A stretch of DNA of 64,000 bases from an uncultured bacterium (GTDB lineage Bacteria > Cyanobacteriota > Vampirovibrionia > Gastranaerophilales > Gastranaerophilaceae), in assembly GCA_902780525.1 (NCBI GenBank), contig CACZFL010000003.1, forward strand, positions 62,001 through 126,000, written 5' to 3'. This document shows positions 34,907 to 44,715 of the stretch, one piece after another. The notes below the pieces were generated by a model. That model did no database searches, had not been told where the DNA came from, and saw nothing but the letters and a program-made list of their open reading frames with translations. Positions within the stretch are counted from its first letter, which is position 1, and each line of letters starts with the position of its first letter. The position numbers and the translations under genes were made by a program.

Positions 34907-36175
34907 GTGGACAATTTAGGACCGGATATATTTGGAAGAAAAGATTTAAACTCAGTAAACGGAAGCGATTCCAATAACAATAATTATTATCAGAGTTCTC
35001 AGCAGTCAAGCTCTCCGGAGCCGCAATCATCTTATGAACCTGCCAGCATTCAGTCATCTGACAGCTCATATTCAAGGATTCAGTCAGTTAACCCTGCTAA
35101 AATTAAAGTTGTAGGTGTTGGTGGTGGCGGCGGAAACGCTGTTAACAGAATGATTAAGAGCGGATTATCCGGTGTTGAGTTCTGGTTGATGAATACTGAT
35201 TTACAGATTTTGAATACATCAACATGCAAAAACAGAATTCAGCTTGGTGCACAGCTTACAAACGGTCTTGGTGCCGGCGGTGAACCTCAAATCGGTGAAA
35301 AAGCTGCTCAGGAAGCTGAAAAAGAAATTGCATCAGCTCTTGAAGGTGCAGATATGGTATTCGTTACTGCTGGTATGGGCGGTGGAACAGGTACAGGTGC
35401 TGCTCCGATTGTTGCAAAAATTGCTAAAGATTTAGGTGTTTTGACAATCGGTGTTGTTACAAAACCGTTCTCTTTTGAAGGAAAGAGAAGACAAAACCAG
35501 GCTTTACAGGGTCTTGAAAAATTAAGAGAATCTGTTGATGCTCTTATCGTTATTCCTAACGATAAACTTCTTGATGTTGTTGACAGACGCGTTGGCCTTG
35601 TTGAATCATTCGTTGTTGTTGACGAAGTGCTGATGAGAGGTGTTCAGGGTATTTCCGACATCATCACAATACCGGGCTTAATTAACGTTGACTTTGCTGA
35701 TGTTAAATCTGTAATGGCTGCATCAGGCTCAGCATTGATGGGTATAGGTCGTGGTTCAGGAGAAGGCAGAGCAACAGAAGCTGCAAAAATTGCTATCAAC
35801 TCTCAACTTCTTGAAACTTCAATCAACGGTGCAAATGGTGTTATTGTTAACATAACAGGCGGACCTGATATGACAATGCATGAAGTTGCAGATGCTTCAA
35901 ATATTATTAATGATGCGGTATCAGATGATGCAAAAATCATTATCGGTGCTGTTGTAAATGATAACATTCAGGGTGAAATCCAGATTACAGTTATTGCAAC
36001 AGGTTTTGAACTTAAGGCTCAAATGCCTTCAATGTCAAAAGAAGAAAGCCGTTCAATTGATGTAACAACTTTCTTCCAAAATTCTTTCAATAACGCTCAG
36101 CAGGCTAAGACATCAACTCCTGCAGGATTTAATCCGAGCATAGATATTCAGATACCTGATTTTCTTAAAAAATAA
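34907..36175 (+). CDS. ftsZ: Cell division protein FtsZ
   Basis: A 422-residue tubulin-like GTPase that forms the division ring. It starts with GTG at 34907 behind AGAGGGA. Residues about 1-60 are a disordered Ser/Gln/Asn-rich extension, longer than in most FtsZ. The GTPase core follows: [16 protein letters not shown], then the tubulin signature [10 protein letters not shown], then NDKLL. The C-terminal peptide is [10 protein letters not shown], the usual docking site for FtsA-like partners. ftsA and ftsQ are not adjacent. Confidence 0.98.
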   Translation: MDNLGPDIFGRKDLNSVNGSDSNNNNYYQSSQQSSSPEPQSSYEPASIQSSDSSYSRIQSVNPAKIKVVGVGGGGGNAVNRMIKSGLSGVEFWLMNTDLQILNTSTCKNRIQLGAQLTNGLGAGGEPQIGEKAAQEAEKEIASALEGADMVFVTAGMGGGTGTGAAPIVAKIAKDLGVLTIGVVTKPFSFEGKRRQNQALQGLEKLRESVDALIVIPNDKLLDVVDRRVGLVESFVVVDEVLMRGVQGISDIITIPGLINVDFADVKSVMAASGSALMGIGRGSGEGRATEAAKIAINSQLLETSINGANGVIVNITGGPDMTMHEVADASNIINDAVSDDAKIIIGAVVNDNIQGEIQITVIATGFELKAQMPSMSKEESRSIDVTTFFQNSFNNAQQAKTSTPAGFNPSIDIQIPDFLKK

Positions 36176-36192
36176 GAAATAAATTAAATAAT

Positions 36193-36227
36193 AAAAAAGA
36201 CCGGATTTAAAAACCCGGTCTTTTTTT
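36193..36227. terminator. Bidirectional terminator between ftsZ and prmA
   Basis: AAAAAAGACCGG (36193-36204) pairs with CCGGTCTTTTTT (36215-36226). Confidence 0.9.
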
Positions 36228-36241
36228 GATTTTAAAATATT

Positions 36242-37132
36242 TTATTTGGTAACAACATAAGAAATCCACTGATCCTGAGTTATTGTATCAATGATTTTTA
36301 AATCTTCTCTTTTTATTGCCTCAAGTACAATATCCTTTTTCTCATCTAATATTCCGCTTAGCGACAAAATGCCATTTTCTTTCATAATATTTTTTAAATC
36401 ACCCATAATCTCATACAGAACATTATGAAGGATATTTGCACATACAAAATTGTATTTTTCGGTTATCTTGTCTGCAGTATTAAGCTCAAAAGTGCAATCA
36501 ACTCCATTTACCCCTGCATTTTCCTTTGCAACATCAATAACAGTTTCATCAATATCGCAACCATAGGCAGATTTTGCACCCAATTTCATTGCTAAAACTG
36601 ATAAAATTCCGGAGCCCATTCCTATATCTGCCAATGTATCACCCTGTTTAAGATATTTTTCCAGAGCTTTCATACAAAGCTGAGTTGTCTGGTGAGTGCC
36701 TGTTCCAAAGGCACATCCGGGGTCTAGGATAATAGTTATTTCACCTTCTTTTGGCGTATAGGACAGCCAGCTGGGAACGACAGCAATTTTGTCAGTAACG
36801 TGTGTTACGGTCCATTTTTCTTTCCATTTTTTGGACCAATCCTGATTTTCTTTTTCATCTAACGTTATCTCCCAGCTTCCGAGTTCTTCATCACTAAAAC
36901 CACGTGATTTAAGAAGTTCACGCTCTGTTTTTAATACCTCAACCGGATTTTCTTCAATGTCGGTTAAAAATACCCTCAGTGTTCCTTCTGTTGTTGCAGT
37001 CATTACCAAATCTTTATATGTTTCTTCGGCTAGAACAACGCCTTCGCAAGCAAGGTTTGTAAAACAAATATCTGATACGATATCCTCTATTTCCGGGTTA
37101 ATAGATATTCTGAGTTCATAGTAATTATTCAT
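36242..37132 (-). CDS. prmA: Ribosomal protein L11 methyltransferase
   Basis: A 296-residue SAM-dependent enzyme that trimethylates ribosomal protein L11. DPGCAFGTGTHQTT (about 150-163) is typical, then DIGMGSGILSVLAMKLGA as SAM motif I and ANILHNVL as the catalytic NPP-like segment. The start is the ATG at 37132 with AAAGGA upstream, 11 bp after the histidine kinase gene, so it is probably read with the two-component genes. One GGGGTAAA copy lies inside, coding Gly-Val-Asn. Confidence 0.94.
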   Translation of the reverse strand: MNNYYELRISINPEIEDIVSDICFTNLACEGVVLAEETYKDLVMTATTEGTLRVFLTDIEENPVEVLKTERELLKSRGFSDEELGSWEITLDEKENQDWSKKWKEKWTVTHVTDKIAVVPSWLSYTPKEGEITIILDPGCAFGTGTHQTTQLCMKALEKYLKQGDTLADIGMGSGILSVLAMKLGAKSAYGCDIDETVIDVAKENAGVNGVDCTFELNTADKITEKYNFVCANILHNVLYEIMGDLKNIMKENGILSLSGILDEKKDIVLEAIKREDLKIIDTITQDQWISYVVTK

Positions 37133-37143
37133 AAATTTTTCCT

Positions 37144-38817
37144 TTAAGCAATAGGCATATAAACTTTTACACTGAAACCACACTCTTCGTTTGAATACAG
37201 TCTGATTTCTCCGTTCATAGCTTCTACTAATCCTTTAACGATATATAATCCGAGTCCTGTTCCTCTTGTTGTACGTGTTGTTGAGTCATCAAGGCGTCTG
37301 AACTTTTCAAACAGAGTTTTAAGTTTTTCTCTCGGAATGACATCGTATTCGTTCTGAACGCTTATTACGATATTTTTTTCTTCAAGCTCGTAATTTATTG
37401 TAATTGCAGATTCGTCTTTTGAGTACTTAATTGCATTTTCTATAAGGTTTACAAAAACCTGTTCTATTCTGTCGTTATCTGCCAGAATTTCTGTTGTGCA
37501 GTTTTGAACGTTGTTTATAATCTCTTTTCCTGAATCATTTTTAACAAGCAGAATAGAATTTTCTATAACTGTATTTACGGGAATGTTAACCAAATTAAAG
37601 TTAAGCTTTGCTCCTTCAATATCAGGTATAACAAGCAAATCTTCAATCATTCTTTTGAGTCTTTCCGATTGCCGTTTGATTATTTTTAATGACTTTTGCC
37701 TTGTTTCTTCGTCAATTTCAATATCCTGCCTTAAAAGTCTTGATGTGTATCCCTGAATGCTTGTTAAAGGAGTTCTGAACTCGTGACTTACTGTATCAAT
37801 CATATTTGAGCGAAATTCATCAAGCTGCTTAAGCTCCTTATTCTTCTTGTTGACTTGTACATAGGACTTATGAATTTGGTTAATCATTCTATTGAACTCT
37901 GTTCCGAGGAAAACAATTTCAAAAGGTGTGAAAATATTGGTTAAAAGGCGAATACGTCTTTCATAGTTTCCTTTTGATATCGCAATAATTGCTTTGAAAA
38001 GCTGACGAATATTAGTATATAAATAAGAGGTGTATAAACCTACAACAAAGAATACAGACAGCATTGTTATAAGGATTGAAAGAATGATTTTATCACGGTT
38101 ATAATCTATTGTATCCTTTTTTGTAGCCTCTGTAGTGTTAACAATAATTATTGCATTTGGATTTGTTTTCTTTAAATAAACTATCGGTTGGTTTTTAATA
38201 TTACCAAAAATAACAGGTTCATTATCTTCAAGTTTCTTTGGAAGTTGTTTTATTATCTCATTATAATCATTCTGATTAAATTTACTTGAAGCGAAAAGTT
38301 CGTTTGTATCTCCGTCTAAAATGTATATTTGGCGTTCATCTTCCGTAAGTGTTTTAAACCAGTCATTTTTCAGTGTTTCAAGGTCTAAAATAGCAACAAG
38401 TGTTCTGCCGTCTTTTAGTTCTCGGGTAAAAACACCGTAATTATCCTGAGTATTATATGCCTTGTATTGTTCAAGTTTTTCTTTTGAGTTTACAATGGTT
38501 AATTCTTTATAAAACGGCATACTTTTGATAACTTCATCTAAATATTTTTGTTCATGTTCCGGATTCTGATAAAATGATAAAGTTGATATAACTTGATTAA
38601 GCTCATTGTTAATTGACTGTTCAAATACGTCAATTTCCTGAGAAACAATCTTTGATATAAGTACAGCGGCTGAACGAAGCTGTGCGCGGGTTGATTGCTG
38701 GTTGACGTTGTTGATAATAATTCCGCTTATTGTCATAGGAATTAAAATAGCAAAAAACATAACAATAATGATTTGCTCAGCGATTTTTAAACGTCTTTTT
38801 GAAAAGAATTGAACCAT
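37144..38817 (-). CDS. Membrane sensor histidine kinase
   Basis: A 557-residue protein. TM1 (about 14-34) and TM2 (about 248-270) bracket a periplasmic sensor region of about 210 residues. A HAMP-like segment follows, then the HisKA box DTVSHEFRTPLTSIQGY with the phosphorylated histidine, and the HATPase domain (NLIENAIKYS, GTGLGLYIVKGLVEAMNG). It lies 52 bp after its response regulator, the normal pairing. The signal is unknown. TAAAAT occurs six bases before the ATG, but a separate promoter is uncertain. Confidence 0.93.
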   Translation of the reverse strand: MVQFFSKRRLKIAEQIIIVMFFAILIPMTISGIIINNVNQQSTRAQLRSAAVLISKIVSQEIDVFEQSINNELNQVISTLSFYQNPEHEQKYLDEVIKSMPFYKELTIVNSKEKLEQYKAYNTQDNYGVFTRELKDGRTLVAILDLETLKNDWFKTLTEDERQIYILDGDTNELFASSKFNQNDYNEIIKQLPKKLEDNEPVIFGNIKNQPIVYLKKTNPNAIIIVNTTEATKKDTIDYNRDKIILSILITMLSVFFVVGLYTSYLYTNIRQLFKAIIAISKGNYERRIRLLTNIFTPFEIVFLGTEFNRMINQIHKSYVQVNKKNKELKQLDEFRSNMIDTVSHEFRTPLTSIQGYTSRLLRQDIEIDEETRQKSLKIIKRQSERLKRMIEDLLVIPDIEGAKLNFNLVNIPVNTVIENSILLVKNDSGKEIINNVQNCTTEILADNDRIEQVFVNLIENAIKYSKDESAITINYELEEKNIVISVQNEYDVIPREKLKTLFEKFRRLDDSTTRTTRGTGLGLYIVKGLVEAMNGEIRLYSNEECGFSVKVYMPIA

Positions 38818-38869
38818 AGGATTATTTTAGCATGAAAATCAACCAATAAATAAATTAAAGAGTTTACCC

Positions 38870-39583
38870 CTATCCTTCCTCGCCGAACGGAGTGAGTTTA
38901 TATCCTACGTTTGTTACTGTATGGAGATATTTTGGTGATTTTGAATCAGGTTCAATTTTGTTGCGGAGTGCTCCAACGTGAACCCTCAACATTCTTACAT
39001 CTTCGTCGCTTGAATACCCCCAGACTTCTTCTAACAAAGTTGCGAGTGTAACTGATTTGTTAAAATGTTGCATCAGGCAGTATAATATTTCAAACTCGGT
39101 TGGTGTTAATTTTATTTTTTTATTAAGAATTATTGTTTCTAAAGTATCAGGTAAAATCTCAATTTCTCCGGCTTCAAGGATTTCTGACGACATGCTGCTT
39201 TCAACAGCCGGCTGATTTCTTCTTAAAAGAACTCTTATTCTTAAAAGTACTTCCTGAATATCAAAAGGTTTAACAAGATAGTCATCCGCACCACTGTCAA
39301 AACCGCTTGTTTTGTCACCGATAGTACCTTTAGCGGTAAGCATTAAAATCGGAACATTAATTTTTGCCTGACGAATATTTTTACATACATCAAATCCGTT
39401 CATTTTTGGCATCATAACATCAAGCAGAATCAAATCATATCTGTTATTGAGAGCTTTATTTAATCCTTCCATTCCGTCGCATGCTGTATCAGTAAAATAT
39501 CCGCTTGATGATATGTCGAACTCCAACAAATCTCTTATTTCTGTATCATCATCTACTATTAAAATTCTTTTTTTCTCAGTCAT
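38870..39583 (-). CDS. OmpR/PhoB-family response regulator
   Basis: A 237-residue protein. The receiver domain (about 1-120) has DDD near the start, the phosphoacceptor in LILLDVMMPKMNG, LTAKG and the conserved lysine in DYLVKPFD. The C-terminal winged helix (about 140-235) contains TPTEFEILYCLMQHFNKSV and RMLRVHVGALRNKIEPD. It should control genes in response to the kinase at 37144; targets unknown. AAAGGAAC precedes the ATG. The TAG stop is followed in frame by GGG TAA. Confidence 0.95.
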   Translation of the reverse strand: MTEKKRILIVDDDTEIRDLLEFDISSSGYFTDTACDGMEGLNKALNNRYDLILLDVMMPKMNGFDVCKNIRQAKINVPILMLTAKGTIGDKTSGFDSGADDYLVKPFDIQEVLLRIRVLLRRNQPAVESSMSSEILEAGEIEILPDTLETIILNKKIKLTPTEFEILYCLMQHFNKSVTLATLLEEVWGYSSDEDVRMLRVHVGALRNKIEPDSKSPKYLHTVTNVGYKLTPFGEEG

Positions 39584-39735
39584 AAAGTTCCTTTAAATTA
39601 AAATTACATTTATCCCTATTTTAAAAGAATTATAATGGGGATGCAACAGAAAGTTTTTAAGAAATGTTAAGAAAAAGTTATATATGTAAAATATACTATA
39701 TTGTAAAATTATCTCGCTGAGAAGAAAATAGAAAT

Positions 39736-39954
39736 ATGTTAGATAGTAAACGTTTAAAAAATCTGGGTATAAATATCAAAAGTGAACGTTTGAGAAAGAA
39801 TATCTCACAAGAAAGACTCGCTGAGTTAACAAACATATCAAGAAACTCTGTCAGTTTGATAGAAACGGGAAAAATTAACCCTACCGTTTTGAAAGTTCTT
39901 GATATTGCATGTGTTCTTGGCACTGACTTGAATGCGTTAACCAAAGATATCTAA
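39736..39954 (+). CDS. Small XRE-family HTH regulator
   Basis: A 72-residue Cro/C1-type protein: SQERLAELTNISRNSVSLIETGKINPTVLKVLDIACVLG is the helix-turn-helix region. It is divergent from the response regulator gene, 152 bp away, and followed by a hairpin. Similar in size to the two XRE genes at 5604 and 5879, but distinct in sequence. Targets unknown. Confidence 0.87.
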   Translation: MLDSKRLKNLGINIKSERLRKNISQERLAELTNISRNSVSLIETGKINPTVLKVLDIACVLGTDLNALTKDI

Positions 39955-39997
39955 TAAATGTTGGCTGGATATTATGATGCATCTATTTTGGTTGTTT

Positions 39998-40016
39998 CTC
40001 TCTTAAAAAAAGAGAG
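39998..40016. other. Hairpin flanked by ATTTTGGTT direct repeats
   Basis: CTCTCTT (39998-40004) pairs with AAGAGAG (40010-40016). ATTTTGGTT occurs on both sides (about 39985 and 40020). It lies after the XRE gene; there is no T-run. Confidence 0.35.
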
Positions 40017-40077
40017 GACATTTTGGTTTATATGGGTGTAAAATAGTGCCATTTTATCACGATTTTAAACAACAAAA

Positions 40078-40105
40078 AAAGACTGCTCTTAAAAAGGCAG
40101 TCTTT
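40078..40105. terminator. Bidirectional terminator next to prs
   Basis: AAAGACTGC (40078-40086) pairs with GCAGTCTTT (40097-40105), flanked by an A-run and a T-rich sequence, just after the prs stop. Confidence 0.8.
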
Positions 40106-40119
40106 CTTTAATAAATATT

Positions 40120-41130
40120 TTATACTTTCATTTCTTTTTCAAAACCGAACAATGAACTTACTGATTCATCATCATGAATTCTTGAAATTGCTGCACCGAG
40201 AAGCGGAGCAACAGAAAGTTGTTTAACATTGCGCGGCAAATCTTCTTTCTTCCACGGGATTGTATTTGTAACAATACATTCTTCAATCGGTGAGTTTTCA
40301 AGTCTTTCTCTTGCAGGGCCTGAGAAAACTGCGTGGGTAGCGCATACATAAACTTTCTTAGCACCCTTTTGTTTAAGAAGTTTTGATGCTTCGCAGATAG
40401 TTCCGGCTGTATCAATAATATCGTCAAACATCAAGCAAACTTTGTTTTCAACATCACCTATGATGTGAGCGGCAATTGCTTCATTGTGTTTGTCACGGCG
40501 TTTATCAATAATTGCCATCGGACAATCAAGTTTCTTGGCAAAGGCTCTTGTTCTGTTAGCTCCGCCCATATCGGGAGATACTGCAACAAGTTCATCCGGA
40601 TCTATATTCAAGTTTTTAACATAATCAACAATAATCGGATTTGCAAAAATGTGGTCAACAAGAATGTTGAAAAATCCCTGTATTTGTCCTGTATGTAAAT
40701 CCATTGCAAGAACCCTGTTTGCACCGGCAGTTGTCAAAAGGTCAGCAACTAGCTTAGCTGTAATTGCTTCTCTGCCTGATGTTTTTCTGTCCTGTCTTGC
40801 ATATCCGTAGTAAGGAATAACTGCGGTTATAGATTTTGCGCTTGCACGCTTGAAGGCATCAATAATAATAAGCAGCTCCATTAAATTTTCGTTAACAGGA
40901 TTACAAACAGGCTGAACGATAAATACATCATCGCCGCGGATACTTTCCTTGATTTGTACATATATTTCGCCGTCGGCAAAATTCTTTATAACCATAGGAC
41001 CAACGGTTGTTCCCAAATAATCAGCTATTTCCTGAGCAAGCTGCGGATTTGAACGACCCGAAAATAATCTTATATCATGAGTCGGGTTTACTGCTCTTTC
41101 GAGCTGAGAATAAGGCATTTCAAGAACCAT
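40120..41130 (-). CDS. prs: Ribose-phosphate pyrophosphokinase
   Basis: A 336-residue enzyme that makes PRPP from ribose 5-phosphate and ATP, feeding purine, pyrimidine, NAD, His and Trp synthesis. Motifs: LFSGRSNPQLAQ, GYARQDRK (ATP site), DLHTGQIQGFF, the flexible loop KRRDKHNEA and the PRPP loop DDIIDTAGT. A 17-residue N-terminal extension precedes the usual start region. AAAGGA lies upstream of the ATG. It stands alone. Confidence 0.97.
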   Translation of the reverse strand: MVLEMPYSQLERAVNPTHDIRLFSGRSNPQLAQEIADYLGTTVGPMVIKNFADGEIYVQIKESIRGDDVFIVQPVCNPVNENLMELLIIIDAFKRASAKSITAVIPYYGYARQDRKTSGREAITAKLVADLLTTAGANRVLAMDLHTGQIQGFFNILVDHIFANPIIVDYVKNLNIDPDELVAVSPDMGGANRTRAFAKKLDCPMAIIDKRRDKHNEAIAAHIIGDVENKVCLMFDDIIDTAGTICEASKLLKQKGAKKVYVCATHAVFSGPARERLENSPIEECIVTNTIPWKKEDLPRNVKQLSVAPLLGAAISRIHDDESVSSLFGFEKEMKV

Positions 41131-41281
41131 TTTTGCAATCCTTTCATACTTTGTGACAGAAGAGTGATTTCATTTTACACTAAATATTTGTTTTTATAAA
41201 CGATTTTTTACAAAATATTAAGCTGTGTATATGGTTAAAAACCCGTAAAAATAAATTTTGCGGATTGCCTTGTATGATTAT

Positions 41282-41297
41282 ATTAACTGAGGTTAAT
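41282..41297 (+). promoter_or_regulatory. Inverted repeat upstream of the AsmA gene
   Basis: ATTAAC (41282-41287), TGAG, GTTAAT (41292-41297), followed by a TAAAAT-like -10. Possible operator. Confidence 0.35.
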
Positions 41298-41332
41298 TTA
41301 TGATAAAATCATTTTGTTAAGGGGGATTAATT

Positions 41333-44300
41333 ATGAATATAAAATTTTGGGCGAAAGTGGGAATAATATCGGGAAGTATTCTTTTTGGAACTTTTTTGTT
41401 ATTCCTTTTACTTCCGTTTATACTGAACTTTTTTATTGATAAATATACTCCTCAGATTGTAGGTGAGATTAACAAACTAACGGGACTCAGCGCCGGCATG
41501 GAAGAAGTCAGAATTGTCGGAACGCCAAAGCTTACTGCCGGTTTAAAGGTCAAAAAATTTGAACTTTATACTCCTCAAAAAGAACCGGTTTTTATTGCCG
41601 ATAATTTTGAAGTCAAATTGTCGCTTCTGCCGATTTTGGCTAAGGATATAAGGGTTGATGTAGTAAAATTTGATAATATTAATTTAACATTGAAATTTAA
41701 CAAAGACGGAGATTTGGATTTTCTTAAATATTTACCTGCGGTGGAAGAAAATTCTGACAGTGTTGATGAGATTCAGAAGCCAAATTATTTACCTCTTGGA
41801 TTGAAATTGTCTAATCATCTTCCTGATATTCATGCAGGTTCGTATAAAATTACCGTTACTGACGGAAAAGACAACTATGTTATTAAGGGTAATAAAACAG
41901 ATATTACGGATTTTATAATCAATAAAAGTGTAAAAATTAAAGGTTCTGGTAAAGTCATTCTTCGTGACAGGGAGCAGTTTAATTACAATGTTAATCTGTT
42001 TAATAAAATTATGCCTGAGCTTGATTTGAACGAACTTGTGTTTAATCCGCAAAAAGAAGAAAAACCAAAAGCAGAAGAAGTTAAAGTTGATGTCATAAAT
42101 GTTTTTAAAGGACTTTATGATTACAAAGTTACTGCAAATGTTGACGTAAATCTTAAAACAACAAAAGATTCCGTTGACGGCGGGGTTAAAATTGGTAACG
42201 TTTCAATAATTGATATAACACCTTCCAATGCGGATTTGATTTTTAAAAAGAATGCGATTGTTATTGACTCAAGTATCTATACCGCAAAAAATGAGATTTC
42301 TACGGTTAAGGGCAAATGTATAACAGGCAAAAACCCTTCTGTTGATTTGAATGTAAAATCAGGGGCAAACATAGAAAATGTTTTGAATATTGTAAAAAAA
42401 GTTGCCCTTATATTTAATATCAAGGAACTTCAGACACTCACAGCAAGCGGCAGGATAAATGCGGACTTTAATATTAAATCAGATTTGAAAACAGTCAGTT
42501 CGAACGGATATTTGAAGGTTCCGACGGCAAAACTATATTACGGAGCTTATAATATTGGGATTGATAATATTAATGCTGATATATCACTTGCTAACAACAA
42601 TGTTAATATCAAGAACGTCAGCTTCTCAGTGTTGGGTCAGCCTTTGTATTTACACGGAACTCTTTCTTCTGACGCAGTTGCGGATATACACGTTGTTGCC
42701 AATAAACTCAACGTAAAGGGACTTTTGGTTGCACTCGGTCAGGCATCTATTATGAAAGAAAACCCGATTTATTCGGGTACTTTATCTATGGAAGCGTTTA
42801 TAAAAGGCAAACTGGATAAAATTAATCCGGTCGTAAATCTTAGTATTATGAACCTGGATTTGAAAAATATTCCGTCAGATTTGCGCCTCAAAGCTCCGGT
42901 AACAGAAGTTAATATAACATCTGACGGCAAAACGTTTGACGGAACAGCAGAAAGTTTTGATGTAAAACTTATAAATCCGGCTGCAACTGTATATGCAAAA
43001 TCCATACTTGCGAATATTAAACCTGATGTTATAGAGATAACGGAAACACCTGTAAAGATTGAAAAAATTAATACAGTTATTCAGGGTAAAATTACAGATT
43101 ATCTTACCGAAAAAATAGGTTTGGATTTTGTATCAACCGGCGATATCAAATCAACTCTGAAAGGTGATATGAATATTGTCAAACAAACTCTTAACCTAGT
43201 GTATCAGACAACGGATTTATCAACAATTATTATACCTTTATTTGACAAATCAAAAATGTCTTTCAGAGGTAAATTGAATATAACAGGAAATATGGTGAAT
43301 CCGATAATAAGCGGTTCGGCAACAGTTCCTTCTATTTCTATTCCTGAGATACCTGTTGTTATGTCCGATATGAACCTTAATTTGCACGGTACAATCCTTC
43401 ACGGTTCAGGTACAGTTAAGGATTTTGCAAGCGGAGGGATTAAAGCCCAAAACCTCTCAAGCGATTTTGAACTCAAAGGAATGGATTTTTATCTGAACAA
43501 TCTTAAAGGAGAATCATTTAAAGGTAAAATTTACGGAAATATTTTGTACAACCTTGCAAATGCAAAAACAAAAATTTCGTTCAAAGGCTCCGGCATGGAC
43601 GCAGAAGCTGCAATAGAAGGTGCAGCTGGAATCAAAAAATCTCTCACTGGAACTTTGGGTTTTGATACAAATCTGACACTTACTGTTCTTGAGTATAATG
43701 CGATGATTAAGTCAATGAAGGGTAATCTTTCATTTGATGTAAAAAAAGGTGCGTTTGGTTCAATAGGTCGTTTTGAAGGATTTTTGGGAGCTGCAAATAT
43801 TACCCAAAACTATTTCCTGAAAAACACCGTTAATGCACTGTCAAATGCCGCAGGCCTCGCAACAACGGCTCAGTTTGATACAATAGACGGTAAATTAACT
43901 TTATCTGACGGCTGGGCAAATTTGAATTCTATAAAAAGTGCAGGTCCGAGCCTTTGCTATTATGTGACTGGAAAATATAATTTGATCAACGGAACAACAA
44001 ACGTTATTATTCTCGGAAGACTTGATGCGCCAATGGTTGCCAAACTTGGAGTTTTGGGTACATTAAATATCAGCTCGCTTCTCGGAGATAAAGCTGGGGC
44101 TGTTTACAAACTTTTAACCGTAAACCCGAAGGGGGAAAAGGTTGACGAAATTCCTGCTCTTACAAACAAGAGTACAAATTACCAGGACTTCAAAGTTTCA
44201 TTTAACGGCGGTATTGATTCAAAAAGTTCAATAAAATACTTTAAATGGATTACAAGTGCTGATATGACAAATTTGCAGCCACAAACTGCAAAAGACATTG

Positions 44301-44608
44301 TGAACAATGTAAAAGAGGCATATAAGACCGACATTAACACAACTAAAGAAGGAATTAATAATGCAATAGAAGCAGAAAAGAAAAGAATTGAAGATGCAAA
44401 AAATCAGATAAATGCAACAAAAGACGATTTTCAAAATCTTTGGAACAGCATAAAAGATATTTCAAAATCTGCTGAAAAAACTCAGAACGCTCAGTCTGTA
44501 ACTGAAACACAAGCAAAACAAACTTCTTCACAGGAAGCGGTAACATCTGAGCCTGAGCAATCCGAACCTGTCAAAGAAAGTCAATCTTCCGAATCTGCAC
44601 AAGAATAA
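41333..44608 (+). CDS. AsmA-family envelope protein
   Basis: A 1091-residue protein. A single TM helix (about 12-36, IISGSILFGTFLLFLLLPFILNFFI) anchors a long beta-rich body; MEEVRIVGTPKLTAGLKVKKFELYTP and VFIADNFEVKLSLLPIL near the start are AsmA-like, and repeats of the type SGSATVPSISIPEI recur. The last 130 residues are coiled coil then Ser/Gln/Glu-rich. AsmA/TamB-type proteins are thought to carry lipid to the outer membrane, which fits a diderm cell. The ATG is preceded by AAGGGGG. Subfamily not determined. Confidence 0.8.
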   Translation: MNIKFWAKVGIISGSILFGTFLLFLLLPFILNFFIDKYTPQIVGEINKLTGLSAGMEEVRIVGTPKLTAGLKVKKFELYTPQKEPVFIADNFEVKLSLLPILAKDIRVDVVKFDNINLTLKFNKDGDLDFLKYLPAVEENSDSVDEIQKPNYLPLGLKLSNHLPDIHAGSYKITVTDGKDNYVIKGNKTDITDFIINKSVKIKGSGKVILRDREQFNYNVNLFNKIMPELDLNELVFNPQKEEKPKAEEVKVDVINVFKGLYDYKVTANVDVNLKTTKDSVDGGVKIGNVSIIDITPSNADLIFKKNAIVIDSSIYTAKNEISTVKGKCITGKNPSVDLNVKSGANIENVLNIVKKVALIFNIKELQTLTASGRINADFNIKSDLKTVSSNGYLKVPTAKLYYGAYNIGIDNINADISLANNNVNIKNVSFSVLGQPLYLHGTLSSDAVADIHVVANKLNVKGLLVALGQASIMKENPIYSGTLSMEAFIKGKLDKINPVVNLSIMNLDLKNIPSDLRLKAPVTEVNITSDGKTFDGTAESFDVKLINPAATVYAKSILANIKPDVIEITETPVKIEKINTVIQGKITDYLTEKIGLDFVSTGDIKSTLKGDMNIVKQTLNLVYQTTDLSTIIIPLFDKSKMSFRGKLNITGNMVNPIISGSATVPSISIPEIPVVMSDMNLNLHGTILHGSGTVKDFASGGIKAQNLSSDFELKGMDFYLNNLKGESFKGKIYGNILYNLANAKTKISFKGSGMDAEAAIEGAAGIKKSLTGTLGFDTNLTLTVLEYNAMIKSMKGNLSFDVKKGAFGSIGRFEGFLGAANITQNYFLKNTVNALSNAAGLATTAQFDTIDGKLTLSDGWANLNSIKSAGPSLCYYVTGKYNLINGTTNVIILGRLDAPMVAKLGVLGTLNISSLLGDKAGAVYKLLTVNPKGEKVDEIPALTNKSTNYQDFKVSFNGGIDSKSSIKYFKWITSADMTNLQPQTAKDIVNNVKEAYKTDINTTKEGINNAIEAEKKRIEDAKNQINATKDDFQNLWNSIKDISKSAEKTQNAQSVTETQAKQTSSQEAVTSEPEQSEPVKESQSSESAQE

Positions 44609-44715
44609 GAAGGAAAGCACGTTACATATCTTAATGATACTGTTATTTCATGGCAAATTTTTCTTTTAATGTTTTTTAATAATAGTATAGAAGTAAGATT
44701 TAAAAGGATTATGTT